A model generated the notes under the pieces. That model had not been told where the DNA came from, searched no databases, and worked only from the letters and a program-made list of their open reading frames with translations. Both the position numbers and the translations under genes were made by a program. A stretch of 64,000 nt of DNA from Lachnospiraceae bacterium. GTDB taxonomy: Bacteria > Bacillota > Clostridia > Lachnospirales > Lachnospiraceae. Positions 1-8,251 of this stretch are shown here, one piece after another. Location: positions 1-64,000 of the forward strand of contig JAQXPG010000078.1 in the NCBI GenBank assembly GCA_029100405.1, in the 5' to 3' direction. Every line of letters starts with the position of its first letter. Positions within the stretch are counted from its first letter, which is position 1.

Positions 1-1065
1 ATCCAATGTCTCCTCGAAGTCTTCTTCGGTCTCACCCGGATAGCCGACAATGATATCGGTCGACAAGGCAACATCCGGTATTGCTTCCCGGATCCGCCGA
101 ACCAGATCCAGATAGGATTCCTTGGTATACCTCCGGTTCATGTCCTTCAGAATACGGCTGGAACCGGACTGAAGAGGAAGATGGATATGATGGCAGACAT
201 GCCTGGAACTTGCAATGGTATCGATCAATTCCTGGGACAGATCCTTGGGATGGCTTGTCATGAAGCGGATCCGTTCGATCCCCTCTACCTCGTCTACATC
301 ATGGAGCAGTTCTGCAAAGGAAACGGGAGGATCCAGCTCTTTTCCATAGGAATTGACATTCTGTCCTAAGAGCATGACCTCCTTGACACCGTCCTTTACC
401 ATCTTTTCGACCTCGGAAAGAATCGCCTTGGGATCCCTGCTCTTCTCCCTTCCGCGAACATAAGGGACGATACAGTAACTGCAGAAATTGTTGCAGCCGT
501 AAGAAATATTGATCCCCGTCTTAAAGCGATAGGTTCGGTCAATCGGCAGATTTTCTACCGGCTCATCGCCCTTTTCCAGGACATGGACCGTTCTCTTTCC
601 TGTCTTCAGATTCTCAGTCAGAAGTTCCGCCAGCTCATGGATATTATGGGTACCGAACATGATATCTACAAAGGGATAACTCTGTTTAATCTTGTCCACC
701 ACTTGTTTTTCCTGGATCATGCAGCCGCAAATGGCGATTTTCATATGAGGATTCTGGTCCTTATAACCATGAAGTATGCCTAATCTTCCGAAAACCCTGT
801 TATCAGCGTTTTCCCGGACGGTACAGGTATTATAGACAACAAAATCAGCGTCCTCGGAATCAGACTTTTCATAACCGATGTCCTCAAGAATGCCGCGCAA
901 TTTTTCCGAATCTCTGGCATTCATCTGACAGCCAAAAGTTGTCACATGGAATGTCAGCTTACGACCGGCCTCCTCCTCTTCTCTTTTCAGAAGTTTCCTG
1001 GCCTCCCCGATAAAATAATACTGGCGCTCCGGCTCAGTGGTTGGAATCTGAACTTGATTCTGCAT
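1..1065 (-). CDS. miaB: tRNA-2-methylthio-N6-dimethylallyladenosine synthase MiaB (3' end outside window)
   Basis: Radical-SAM methylthiotransferase that adds the 2-methylthio group to i6A37 of tRNAs reading UNN codons. I translated the minus strand from the ATG at 1065 and see 355 codons running off the left edge. The N-terminal MTTase domain has its three cluster cysteines, in FGCQMNARDSE (C46), YNTCTVREN (C81) and CGCM. The radical-SAM CxxxCxxC motif is in YGCNNFCSYCIVPYVRGRE. The C-terminal TRAM domain would lie beyond the edge. AAAGGAAATGAT provides a Shine-Dalgarno just before the ATG. It follows the cyclo-ligase gene by 13 bases and is probably the third gene of a proB-fau-miaB unit. 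Identification is secure from the two cysteine motifs. Confidence 0.96.
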   Translation of the reverse strand, partial: MQNQVQIPTTEPERQYYFIGEARKLLKREEEEAGRKLTFHVTTFGCQMNARDSEKLRGILEDIGYEKSDSEDADFVVYNTCTVRENADNRVFGRLGILHGYKDQNPHMKIAICGCMIQEKQVVDKIKQSYPFVDIMFGTHNIHELAELLTENLKTGKRTVHVLEKGDEPVENLPIDRTYRFKTGINISYGCNNFCSYCIVPYVRGREKSRDPKAILSEVEKMVKDGVKEVMLLGQNVNSYGKELDPPVSFAELLHDVDEVEGIERIRFMTSHPKDLSQELIDTIASSRHVCHHIHLPLQSGSSRILKDMNRRYTKESYLDLVRRIREAIPDVALSTDIIVGYPGETEEDFEETLD

Positions 1066-1078
1066 ATCATTTCCTTTT

Positions 1079-1690
1079 CTAAAATTTATAGATCTTTTGA
1101 TCTGTTACCAGATAATCCAAAGGCATGTCCCAGTCTTCTGTCGGAATACGATCTTCGACTTGATGTGAAAAAGCGGTGCCGATCCGTATGATCTGCGGAT
1201 GCTCTGCAAAAAAGCGGTCATAGAAGCCGCCGCCATATCCGATCCGGTCTCCCTTTCGGTCAAAGACCAGACCCGGCGTAATGGAAAGAAGAAGCCTGTC
1301 CTGGTCTGATAATGCGTGTTTTTCATCCGAAAATTCCGGTTCCGGGATCTGCATGACCCCCGGTCGGAAGGAATCCATGGAATCCACCTGAAAAAAACGG
1401 ATCTCCTTCTTTATAAGATCTGTGACTGGAAAATACAGATCCCGTCCATGATCCATCCATTCCTGATAAAGAGGAATCAGATCGATCTCATTTCCGATCG
1501 GATAATAACAAAGCAGGGACAGGTCGTCCGGAAAAGAATGGATCAGCTTCCTGAGATGACGACGGACCAAAACAGAAGAAAAGCGGACATGATCCGCAGT
1601 CATATGATTTCTCAGAGCCTTATGAAAGCGTCTGCTACGGTCGGTCTCTAATCGAATTTTCGTTTTCTCCTCTGATCCTGCCTTCCTCAT
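1079..1690 (-). CDS. fau: 5-formyltetrahydrofolate cyclo-ligase
   Basis: ATP-dependent conversion of 5-formyl-THF to 5,10-methenyl-THF in cytosolic one-carbon metabolism. The 203-residue length is normal for the family. The C-terminal signature is clear: GLVFDRKGDRIGYGGGFYDR, which holds the glycine-rich nucleotide/folate loop. The N-terminal helix carries basic residues usual for ATP binding, and CYYPIGNEIDL is the expected middle strand. Its ATG at 1690 overlaps the proB stop by four bases (ATGA), indicating translational coupling. The proB-fau pairing has no obvious metabolic logic, and miaB follows. The symbol (fau/ygfA) reflects family membership only. Confidence 0.93.
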   Translation of the reverse strand: MRKAGSEEKTKIRLETDRSRRFHKALRNHMTADHVRFSSVLVRRHLRKLIHSFPDDLSLLCYYPIGNEIDLIPLYQEWMDHGRDLYFPVTDLIKKEIRFFQVDSMDSFRPGVMQIPEPEFSDEKHALSDQDRLLLSITPGLVFDRKGDRIGYGGGFYDRFFAEHPQIIRIGTAFSHQVEDRIPTEDWDMPLDYLVTDQKIYKF

Positions 1691-2586
1691 CCGATATCAT
1701 CCTCCAGAAAATCAATCAAATCAAAATCTTCATCCAAATGCGGTAAGAAGAGACTTCCTTCCACAGAACCCTGAAACATCCGATGGAGAACGCCGACATG
1801 GTCTGCATTTGCAATCAGCATGGCGATGCCCGAATTTACAACAATTTTTGCTGCCCGAAGCTTGGTGGACATACCGCCGGTTCCGACATCACTGCCCGGC
1901 TGGTCGCTGGCCATAGAAAGAATATGATCATCCAGTCGATCAATCAAAGGGATCAGCCTGGCATCCGGATCCTTTTTGGGGTCATTGCTATAGAGGCCGT
2001 CAATATCCGAAAGAAGGACCAGAAGGTCTGCATCTGTCAAAGCAGCCACCATGGCAGACAAAGTATCATTGTCGCCAAACTGGATCTCATAGGTTGATAT
2101 GGTATCATTCTCGTTTACGATTGGGATCACACCCTCTCGAAAGAGCTCATTGAAGGTATTCTGGGCATTTTTTCTGGAAACATTATCGATCATGGTCGCC
2201 TTGGTCATTAAGACCTGACCGGACACCTGACCATATTCGCGGAAAAAATTCTGATAAACAGACATGAGCCTGGCCTGACCGACTGCTGCAAGGGCCTGAC
2301 GCTGCGGCAGGCTTTTCGGCCGTTCCGTGATTCCCAGATTCTGCCTTCCGATTGCAATTGCACCGGAAGAAACCAGGCAGACATCGAGCCCCCGATTCTT
2401 TAAGTCCGAAAGTTCCCGGACCAGGTGCTCGATTTTCACGAAATCCAAATGACCGGTCTCCGGATGGGTCAGGGAATTGGATCCGATCTTTACAATGATG
2501 CGATGGATCTTTGAGAAATCAAAACCAGCTGCAGCTATGTTCTCCCGCCCGGGCCGATTCGATTTGGTATTAGTAACATTTGACAT
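1687..2586 (-). CDS. proB: Glutamate 5-kinase
   Basis: First enzyme of proline synthesis: phosphorylates glutamate to gamma-glutamyl phosphate. It is an amino-acid kinase fold with IVKIGSNSLT at the N-terminus, LVSSGAIAIG, the feedback-loop region NENDTIS, FGDNDTLSAMVA and LLSDIDGLY. I chose the ATG at 2586 (MSNVTNTKSN) because GGAAAGGAATT sits 4 bases upstream; a longer reading to 2640 has no ribosome site and would add 18 unlikely residues. At 299 residues it has the kinase domain but no C-terminal PUA domain (E. coli ProB has about 367), which is common in Firmicutes. No proA is visible in the window. Confidence 0.95.
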   Translation of the reverse strand: MSNVTNTKSNRPGRENIAAAGFDFSKIHRIIVKIGSNSLTHPETGHLDFVKIEHLVRELSDLKNRGLDVCLVSSGAIAIGRQNLGITERPKSLPQRQALAAVGQARLMSVYQNFFREYGQVSGQVLMTKATMIDNVSRKNAQNTFNELFREGVIPIVNENDTISTYEIQFGDNDTLSAMVAALTDADLLVLLSDIDGLYSNDPKKDPDARLIPLIDRLDDHILSMASDQPGSDVGTGGMSTKLRAAKIVVNSGIAMLIANADHVGVLHRMFQGSVEGSLFLPHLDEDFDLIDFLEDDIG

Positions 2587-2650
2587 GATAAATTCCTTTC
2601 CAAACGTTATTACAATACCATATTTGATCATTTTTCGCACTAGAGGATGA

Positions 2651-2694
2651 AAATAAGCCCTGTCTTTCGAATGGAAAACAGGGCTTATTTTTTC
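2651..2694. terminator. Bidirectional rho-independent terminator between rnfB and proB
   Basis: Perfect 13-bp stem AAATAAGCCCTGT (2651-2663) with its complement (2678-2690) around a 14-base loop. It is followed by a T run on the plus strand and by TTATTTTC on the minus strand. It lies 34 bases past the rnfB stop, so it most likely ends the rnf transcript. Confidence 0.85.
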
Positions 2695-2723
2695 TTCTAT
2701 TTATATTTATTCAAAAGTCTTTC

Positions 2724-3584
2724 TTATTCCGAAGCTGCCGAAGCTCCCAGCGGATCAGCTGTCTTTTCTTCCGATGGAAGGCGAACCTGACCGGGCTGGA
2801 GAAGAATGATCTTTCTCGGACACTTCTCAGCACAGATACCACATCCCGTACATTTTGACTGGTCGATCTCTGCAATATTATTTACTACATGAACCGCATC
2901 CGAAGGACAGTTCTTCTCACAGATCCTGCAGGCAATACAGCCAACGCTGCATTCCTTCATGACATCCTTACCCTTTTCCTCATTTCTGCAAGATACGACA
3001 TAGGCGCTGTCATAAGGAACAAATGTGATCAGATTCTGAGGACAAGCCTTGATGCATTTCCCGCAAGCCTTACATTTCTCCTTATCCACACGGGCGATTC
3101 CATCGATGATGTGGATCGCATCAAATTCACAGACATTGACGCAGTCACCAAATCCCATGCAGCCGAAACTACAAGCCTTATGGCTGCCGCCCGGGACCAT
3201 CTTTGCTGCAGCGCAGCTCTCAAAACCACTGTAAAGATAGCGGTCTTTTGCCTTGGTACAGTCGCCGCTGCAACGGACATAGGCAACTTTCTTTTCTTCT
3301 TTTCCGGCTTCAACGCCCATGATGCCGGCAATGATTTTTGCAACCGGCTCGCCGCCGACCGGGCACTGATTCACTGCTGCTTTTCCCTCTGCAATTGCCT
3401 TGGCGCAGTCAGCACATCCGGCATAACCACAGCCGCCGCAATTATTTCCGGGCAGTGCGTCTAATACAGCGCTCTCCTTGGGATCTACCTTGACTTCAAA
3501 TTTCCTGGCGGAAAAGGTCAGAAAGAAGCCGATCAGACATCCGGTCAGACCGATCAATACGGTCGCAATGATGATTCCATACAT
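2724..3584 (-). CDS. rnfB: Rnf complex subunit RnfB (electron-transport ferredoxin-type subunit)
   Basis: Iron-sulfur subunit thought to take electrons from reduced ferredoxin and pass them into the membrane Rnf complex (ferredoxin:NAD+ oxidoreductase coupled to Na+ or H+ export). One N-terminal membrane helix (residues 3-25) anchors the protein. It is followed by the Fe-S cluster domain with CGGCGYAGC (about residues 49-57) and a run of cysteine motifs: CMGFGDCVNVC, CKACGKCIKACP, CIACRICEKNCP and CTGCGICAEKCP. The 286-residue length and multi-cluster content are typical of clostridial RnfB. It is the last gene of rnfCDGEAB, starting 20 bases after rnfA, with a terminator shortly after its stop. 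Confidence 0.97.
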   Translation of the reverse strand: MYGIIIATVLIGLTGCLIGFFLTFSARKFEVKVDPKESAVLDALPGNNCGGCGYAGCADCAKAIAEGKAAVNQCPVGGEPVAKIIAGIMGVEAGKEEKKVAYVRCSGDCTKAKDRYLYSGFESCAAAKMVPGGSHKACSFGCMGFGDCVNVCEFDAIHIIDGIARVDKEKCKACGKCIKACPQNLITFVPYDSAYVVSCRNEEKGKDVMKECSVGCIACRICEKNCPSDAVHVVNNIAEIDQSKCTGCGICAEKCPRKIILLQPGQVRLPSEEKTADPLGASAASE

Positions 3585-3604
3585 AATCTACTCTCCCTTC
3601 CGCT

Positions 3605-4189
3605 TCAGACTCCGGAGATCATTCCGGAAAAGCCCATGAACGCGATTGCCATAAGACCTGCCGTAACGACTACAATCGCAGATCCCCGGAAGGCATGAGG
3701 GATATCATTGGATTCGATCTTCTCCCGGATGCCGGCCATGATAACAATAGCAATGGCAAAACCAACGGCAATACCAAAGCCGTAAACCGTACCGGTCAGA
3801 ATATTGTATTTATATTTCACAATATTCAAAGCTGCTCCGAGTACACAACAGTTGGTTGTGATCAGTGGCAGATAGATACCCAGGGCACGGTAAAGGGACT
3901 GTACATTCTTTTTCAGGAACATCTCAATGAACTGAACCAGAGCCGCAATGACAAGGATGAATACGATCGTATTCATATAGTCCAGATTCAAAGGTTTCAA
4001 GATGAATTCATGAATGATGCTGGTCACCAGGGAGGAAAGAGTTACTACGAAAATAACAGCTCCGCCCATACCTGCCGCTGTGCTGACCTTCTTCGATACA
4101 CCGAAGAAAGGGCAGAGGCCGAGGAACTGGCTCAGCACGACATTATTCACAACGGAGGACGAAATCAGGATTAAAATTAAGGTTTTCAT
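3605..4189 (-). CDS. rnfA: Rnf complex membrane subunit RnfA
   Basis: Integral membrane subunit of the Rnf complex, homologous to RnfE and NqrE; together RnfA and RnfE carry an intramembrane Fe-S cluster in the known structures. At 194 residues with six hydrophobic segments it has the standard size. Family motifs include NNVVLSQFLGLCPFFGVS near the N-terminus and TNCCVLG in the middle; the cysteines in these two motifs are the cluster ligands known from the family. The start at 4189 overlaps the rnfE stop by four bases, so translation is coupled. It is transcribed with the rest of the operon from upstream of rnfC. Confidence 0.96.
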   Translation of the reverse strand: MKTLILILISSSVVNNVVLSQFLGLCPFFGVSKKVSTAAGMGGAVIFVVTLSSLVTSIIHEFILKPLNLDYMNTIVFILVIAALVQFIEMFLKKNVQSLYRALGIYLPLITTNCCVLGAALNIVKYKYNILTGTVYGFGIAVGFAIAIVIMAGIREKIESNDIPHAFRGSAIVVVTAGLMAIAFMGFSGMISGV

Positions 4190-5025
4190 TTCTTATCCTC
4201 CTTATTCACTGAAATAGTTTCTTTTGTATTTGCTTCTGCTTTGGCAGAGGCGGCAGCCTTTTTCTCTTCTTTCTCTGTCTTTTCTGACAGGGTATTGGGC
4301 TGCATGCCGTGGCAGGAAGCACGAAGAGCGCAGCCACTGCAATCACCGGTATAAATACATCCCTGTGCAGGAGGAAGCGGCTTTCCTTTTGCAGCAGCCT
4401 TCTCTCTTACGATCTTCATGACGGCGATCAGGATCGCCATAATAAAGAAGGCTCCGGGAGCCAGGCCGAAGATGGAGATCGGCGTATAGCCGGCCTTGCC
4501 TGTGGACGGATCTGCCAGAGGAAGAATCTGAATACCGAAGATCTTACCCTGAGCCAGGATCTCACGAACTGCACTGATCAAGGTCAGGGATATGGTAAAA
4601 CCAAGTCCCATGCCAAGGCCATCGAAGAGCGAAGCGATCACACCATGACTTTTTGCGTAGGCTTCTGCACGTCCGAGGATAATACAGTTTACAACGATCA
4701 GAGGAATAAAGATTCCAAGAGAATCATAGAGTGCCGGTACGAAACCCTGCACCAGAAACTGAACAATCGTAACCAGAGTGGCAACAACTACGATATAGGC
4801 CGGCATACGAACCGTATCCGGGATGATCTTTCGGAGTGCCGAGATCACAACATTCGATAGAACGAGAACGGCTGTCGCGGACAAGCCCATACCAATGGCA
4901 TTAAATACGGTGGTTGTGATCGCAAGGGTAGAACACATACCAAGCATCAGAACCGTAGTCGGGTTCTCACGGAAAATACCATTCCAGAGCCGTTCCAGAG
5001 GAGTATCTGCCTTAAGCTTTTTCAT
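4186..5025 (-). CDS. rnfE: Rnf complex membrane subunit RnfE, with cysteine-rich C-terminal tail
   Basis: Membrane partner of RnfA in the ion-translocating ferredoxin:NAD+ oxidoreductase. The ATG at 5025 (MKKLKADTPLERLWNG) is preceded by GGGAGGAAAGTAAG, so I prefer it to an upstream in-frame start at 5073. The helical core shows TTVLMLGMCSTLAITT and VNCIILGRAEAYA, each with a cluster-ligand cysteine as in RnfA. Beyond the last helix is a tail of roughly 65 residues with four cysteines in CIYTGDCSGCALRASCHG and then a charged, Ala/Lys/Glu-rich end. The tail is not in E. coli RsxE. Whether those cysteines bind a metal or cluster cannot be judged here. One base separates it from the rnfG stop. 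Confidence 0.95.
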   Translation of the reverse strand: MKKLKADTPLERLWNGIFRENPTTVLMLGMCSTLAITTTVFNAIGMGLSATAVLVLSNVVISALRKIIPDTVRMPAYIVVVATLVTIVQFLVQGFVPALYDSLGIFIPLIVVNCIILGRAEAYAKSHGVIASLFDGLGMGLGFTISLTLISAVREILAQGKIFGIQILPLADPSTGKAGYTPISIFGLAPGAFFIMAILIAVMKIVREKAAAKGKPLPPAQGCIYTGDCSGCALRASCHGMQPNTLSEKTEKEEKKAAASAKAEANTKETISVNKEDKK

Positions 5026-5026
5026 C

Positions 5027-5656
5027 TTACTTTCCTCCCTTAAGCTCGCTGTTATAATAGGTAAAGCCGGCATCCACTGCAGTAGTCATTGCACGGGAAG
5101 TAATGGTTGCGCCGCTGATTGCTTCGATCTCATTTTCTCCCTTCTCAGAGCCATGCTTTACAACACTGTAATTACCGTTTTTCAGTTTCTTAAACTGATC
5201 ACAGAAATCTTTATCGCTGTTTGAATCATCTTCCGTTGCCTTCATTCCAAGACCGGCCGTTTCGCTGATCGAGGTAATGGAGTAACGGGTCATATTTCCA
5301 TCCTGATCGATTCCCATGGAGAAAGTAATATCTCCGCCGTATCCAGCAGACGAAGTCAAGGTAATGACATAACCTATATTCTTGCCCGAAGAATCCTTGG
5401 CTTCCACGACTGCATTGATGGTATCCTTATCAAAGCCTTTCTTATGAATCAAAGCGGTAGCCTTATTGGTATCAAAGCCCTTCACTTCATCAAATTTCTT
5501 CGCCTTGGGAAGAACTTCGCGATAAGCCTCCTGAGTGGCCTTCTCCTGTGCCGCTGCAATCGGTTGCTTTGTCACTTCATGTGCTGTACCAAGACAGAAA
5601 CCGGAGACCAATGTGATCAGAGTCAGAATCAGTGCGTCTTTTGTGCCTTTCTTCAT
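5027..5656 (-). CDS. rnfG: Rnf complex subunit RnfG (covalent FMN)
   Basis: Extracytoplasmic FMN-bearing subunit of Rnf. An N-terminal signal-anchor (residues 8-26, ALILTLITLVSGFCLGTAH) is followed by the FMN-binding domain. The flavinylation motif is AISGATITSRAMT near residue 180, where the second threonine of the SGAT-T/S pattern carries FMN through a phosphoester in characterised homologues. The 209-residue length is normal. The ATG at 5656 overlaps the rnfD stop by four bases. A flavin transferase (ApbE) is needed for covalent attachment, and none is seen in this window. Confidence 0.95.
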   Translation of the reverse strand: MKKGTKDALILTLITLVSGFCLGTAHEVTKQPIAAAQEKATQEAYREVLPKAKKFDEVKGFDTNKATALIHKKGFDKDTINAVVEAKDSSGKNIGYVITLTSSAGYGGDITFSMGIDQDGNMTRYSITSISETAGLGMKATEDDSNSDKDFCDQFKKLKNGNYSVVKHGSEKGENEIEAISGATITSRAMTTAVDAGFTYYNSELKGGK

Positions 5657-6600
5657 TTCGTCTCCCCTCCCTTCTTCTCTTTTACGATACCGAAAGCAGT
5701 CGGAACTGTAACACGCTCGATGAGAGGAACAATCAGATTGGAAATAATGATTGCATAACTTACGCCCTCTGCAGAGCTTCCGAAGATCCGGAACAGTCCG
5801 GTCAAAAGACCGAGAAGAATTCCATAGAGAATCTGTCCGTTAGGTGTAATGGGGCTTGTGACATAATCGGTTGCCATAAAGAATGCGCCGAGGATCAGCC
5901 CGCCTCCGCAGATCTCTTCGATCAGGTAAGTCAAATCAAAACCATGTCCGCCAAAAAGCAGAATGAAAACAGAGAAGGAGATCAGATAAGTTGCCGGGAT
6001 CCGAAGCTTGATCACGCCGGTCAGAAGCAGAATGATCGCACCGATCAGAAGAGCAATCACACTGGTCTCACCGATCGTTCCGGCTTCCGTACCTAAAAGC
6101 ATCTTGACCGGATCTACGGACTGGCCTGCCTTCAAATTGGCAAGCGGCGTTGCTGTTGTCACACCGTCGTAGCTGAAACTTGTCATCTGCTGGGTAAAGG
6201 ACAAAAGCAGGAAACATCTGGCAGCAAGCGCCGGATTCATAAAGTTCTGTCCCAGACCGCCGAAAAGCATCTTGACAACAACAATAGCGAAGAATCCACC
6301 CAAAACCGGAACAAACCAGGATACGGTATGAGGCAGGTTCAGACCTAAGAGAAGGCCTGTCACAACTGCCGACAGATCGCTGATGGTGTTCTTCTTATGA
6401 ACAATTCTGTCATAGACATATTCCGAAGCCACACAGGAGCAGATGGATAGAACAAGCACCAAAAGAGCCCTGGGTCCGAAATTAAAAATACCGAAGATCG
6501 TCGCAGGGAGAAGTGAGATAATCACCCAAAGCATAATCTTCTGTGTGTCCATCTTCTCTCTGACATGGGGAGAAGACGTTACATGTATCAGTTCACTCAC
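5653..6600 (-). CDS. rnfD: Rnf complex membrane subunit RnfD (covalent FMN)
   Basis: Multi-helix membrane subunit of Rnf with a covalent FMN. The N-terminus MSELIHVTSSPHVREKMDTQ is the usual cytosolic lead, followed by hydrophobic segments over residues 20-310. The flavin site is in the DGVTTATPLA stretch (about residue 158), the family equivalent of the S/T-GAT motif. GQNFMNPALAARCFLL and ILGAFFMATDYVTSP are conserved family blocks. The 315-residue length is typical. It follows rnfC by 16 bases and overlaps rnfG by four. Confidence 0.96.
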   Translation of the reverse strand: MSELIHVTSSPHVREKMDTQKIMLWVIISLLPATIFGIFNFGPRALLVLVLSICSCVASEYVYDRIVHKKNTISDLSAVVTGLLLGLNLPHTVSWFVPVLGGFFAIVVVKMLFGGLGQNFMNPALAARCFLLLSFTQQMTSFSYDGVTTATPLANLKAGQSVDPVKMLLGTEAGTIGETSVIALLIGAIILLLTGVIKLRIPATYLISFSVFILLFGGHGFDLTYLIEEICGGGLILGAFFMATDYVTSPITPNGQILYGILLGLLTGLFRIFGSSAEGVSYAIIISNLIVPLIERVTVPTAFGIVKEKKGGETK

Positions 6601-6616
6601 GGATATTCACCTCTTC

Positions 6617-7942
6617 CTATTTCTTCTGCTTTCTCTTGTCTGCCAGGATCTGTTTCTTCATGGTCCGGATCTCTTGAGCCAGAGGTCTTCTGGCCGGACA
6701 TACATAAGAGCAGCTTCCGCATTCAATACACTCAAGTCCGTATAATTTCTCAAAAGATGCCTTATCTCCATGCTCTGAGAGCTTGGACAGATGGGCCGGG
6801 AGCAGTCTCTCCGGGCAGGCATCCACACAGCGTCCGCAGTTAATGCAAGGCGTTGTCTCATACTTTGATGCTTCATCTTCTGTAAAGCAAAGTAAGGCGG
6901 ATGTTGTCTTGGTAACCGGAACATCGAGATCAAACATTGCAAATCCCATCATAGGACCGCCGGAGATCATCTTGGCTGCAGATGCCTTGAGTCCGTCTGC
7001 AGCATCAAGGATTTCCTGAATGGAAGTTCCGGTCAGAACCTTGAAATTCCTCGGATCTGTAACTGCATCGCCGGAGACGGTAAAGATCCGATCCATCAAA
7101 GGCTTTCCAAGCGTTACCGCATCATCGATTGCACAGATCGTTTCCACATTATCGACAATACAGCCCGCATCTGCCGGAAGCATCTTGGAATTGATGTCTC
7201 TGCCGGTAACCGCATGAATGATCTGACGCTCACCGCCCTGAGGATACTTGGTCTGAAGCTCTGCCACGGTGATCCTCGGGATATCCTTAACGAGTTCGGA
7301 AAACTTCTGCAGACAATCCGGTTTATTATTTTCGATTGCAAGGATTCCCTTGGCATTGTCGAAAAGGCTTAAGATAATTTCCATACCCCGGACCAGTTTT
7401 TCCGGATGCTCTACCATCATCCGGTAGTCACAGGTGAGATAAGGTTCGCATTCTGCACAATTGGCGATGATATAATCGATCTTTGCAGGGTCCTTCGGTG
7501 CAAGCTTTACATGAGTCGGGAAACCTGCGCCACCCATACCGACAATACCGGCATCCTTAATCTTCTTAAGAATTTCCTCTTTGGAAAGCTTATGGAAATC
7601 CGGCGTCTCCTGATAAGGCACTTCCTCATACTGTCCGTCATTCTCCACGATGATGGCATCCACCATATCGCCGGTTGCATTCCGATGTTTTTCCAACGCC
7701 TTGACCGTACCTGAAACAGAACTGAAAACCGGTGCCGATACGAATCCACCGGCTTCTGCCAACAACTGTCCCCGTAAGACATGATCTCCCTTTGCCACGA
7801 CAGGCTTAGCCGGAGCACCAATGTGCTGCGACATAAGAAAAGTCAGATCCCCCTTGGGAAGCAATTCTTTGATTGGCTTGTCCTTCGAGAGATCCTTCCC
7901 TTCAATGGGATGAACCCCTCCCTGAAACGTATGTAAGCCCAT
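6617..7942 (-). CDS. rnfC: Rnf complex subunit RnfC (NADH-binding, Fe-S)
   Basis: Cytosolic subunit where NAD+ is reduced, homologous to the 51-kDa subunit of complex I; first gene of the operon. The order is: N-terminal barrel-sandwich domain with the start MGLHTFQGGVHP, the nucleotide/FMN-binding core with GMGGAGFPTHVK, the SLBB-like segment (RNFKVLTGTSIQEIL), and two 4Fe-4S motifs, CINCGRCVDACPERL and CIECGSCSYVCPARR, near the C-terminus. At 441 residues it is the normal clostridial size. The ATG at 7942 has AAAGGAGGT at a good distance, and an inverted repeat ends right on that ribosome site (7955-7978). A Rex-like operator further upstream suggests control by the NADH/NAD+ ratio. Confidence 0.97.
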   Translation of the reverse strand: MGLHTFQGGVHPIEGKDLSKDKPIKELLPKGDLTFLMSQHIGAPAKPVVAKGDHVLRGQLLAEAGGFVSAPVFSSVSGTVKALEKHRNATGDMVDAIIVENDGQYEEVPYQETPDFHKLSKEEILKKIKDAGIVGMGGAGFPTHVKLAPKDPAKIDYIIANCAECEPYLTCDYRMMVEHPEKLVRGMEIILSLFDNAKGILAIENNKPDCLQKFSELVKDIPRITVAELQTKYPQGGERQIIHAVTGRDINSKMLPADAGCIVDNVETICAIDDAVTLGKPLMDRIFTVSGDAVTDPRNFKVLTGTSIQEILDAADGLKASAAKMISGGPMMGFAMFDLDVPVTKTTSALLCFTEDEASKYETTPCINCGRCVDACPERLLPAHLSKLSEHGDKASFEKLYGLECIECGSCSYVCPARRPLAQEIRTMKKQILADKRKQKK

Positions 7943-7954
7943 GAACTGACCTCC

Positions 7955-7978
7955 TTTGTATTACGCATACAATACAAA
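7955..7978 (-). promoter_or_regulatory. Inverted repeat abutting the rnfC ribosome-binding site
   Basis: TTTGTATT (7955-7962) and AATACAAA (7971-7978) are perfect 8-bp complements across an 8-base spacer. In the rnf mRNA the downstream arm runs straight into the GGAGG of rnfC and shares its AAA. It could be a protein operator, or an RNA hairpin that limits ribosome access. The sequence alone does not decide. Confidence 0.5.
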
Positions 7979-8060
7979 TTTCTAAACCTATGATGTCGAA
8001 GTCAAAATCCCTTAACAAGACAAGATATAATACTTATAAAGTCTTTTGCTTCTGATCATC

Positions 8061-8069
8061 ATTATAACA
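8061..8069 (-). promoter_or_regulatory. Putative extended -10 promoter for rnfCDGEAB
   Basis: Read on the minus strand this is TGTTATAAT, a TGn extension plus a perfect TATAAT. No good -35 box is seen at 16-18 bases. A start near 8054 would give a leader of roughly 110 bases. A second perfect TATAAT on the same strand (8193-8198) is adjacent to the Rex-like site, so the rnf operon may have two promoters. Confidence 0.5.
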
Positions 8070-8173
8070 CTTTTTGTAAAAATCAATAGAAATTTGTCAT
8101 GTATTTTGTATGGAATTATGCATTTTGTGAGAACCAATCTTTTAATTGTAAAAACTGTTATACGATATGCACA

Positions 8174-8191
8174 AGAAAATGGCCATTTTCT
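8174..8191. promoter_or_regulatory. Perfect 18-bp palindrome between rnfC and the plus-strand gene
   Basis: AGAAAATGGCCATTTTCT is identical on both strands with no spacer. It lies just downstream (minus strand) of the TATAAT at 8193-8198 and beside the Rex-like site. It is not followed by a T run, so a dimeric-protein binding site is more likely than a terminator. Confidence 0.4.
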
Positions 8192-8197
8192 AATTAT

Positions 8198-8215
8198 ATG
8201 TTAAATATTTAACAA
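8198..8215. promoter_or_regulatory. Rex-like operator upstream of rnf
   Basis: The plus strand reads ATGTTAAATATTTAACAA, which differs at only the first base from the clostridial Rex consensus TTGTTAANNNNTTAACAA. Rex is the NADH-sensing repressor of anaerobic NAD+-dependent pathways. On the minus strand the site directly precedes TATAAT (8193-8198), the classic position for repression of a promoter firing into rnf. An extra half-site TTAACAA is at 8012-8018. No rex gene is in the window. Matching is by eye against a remembered consensus. Confidence 0.6.
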
Positions 8216-8251
8216 CACCAGTTAAGAAATGCAAGCCTAAGGCAAATCCGT

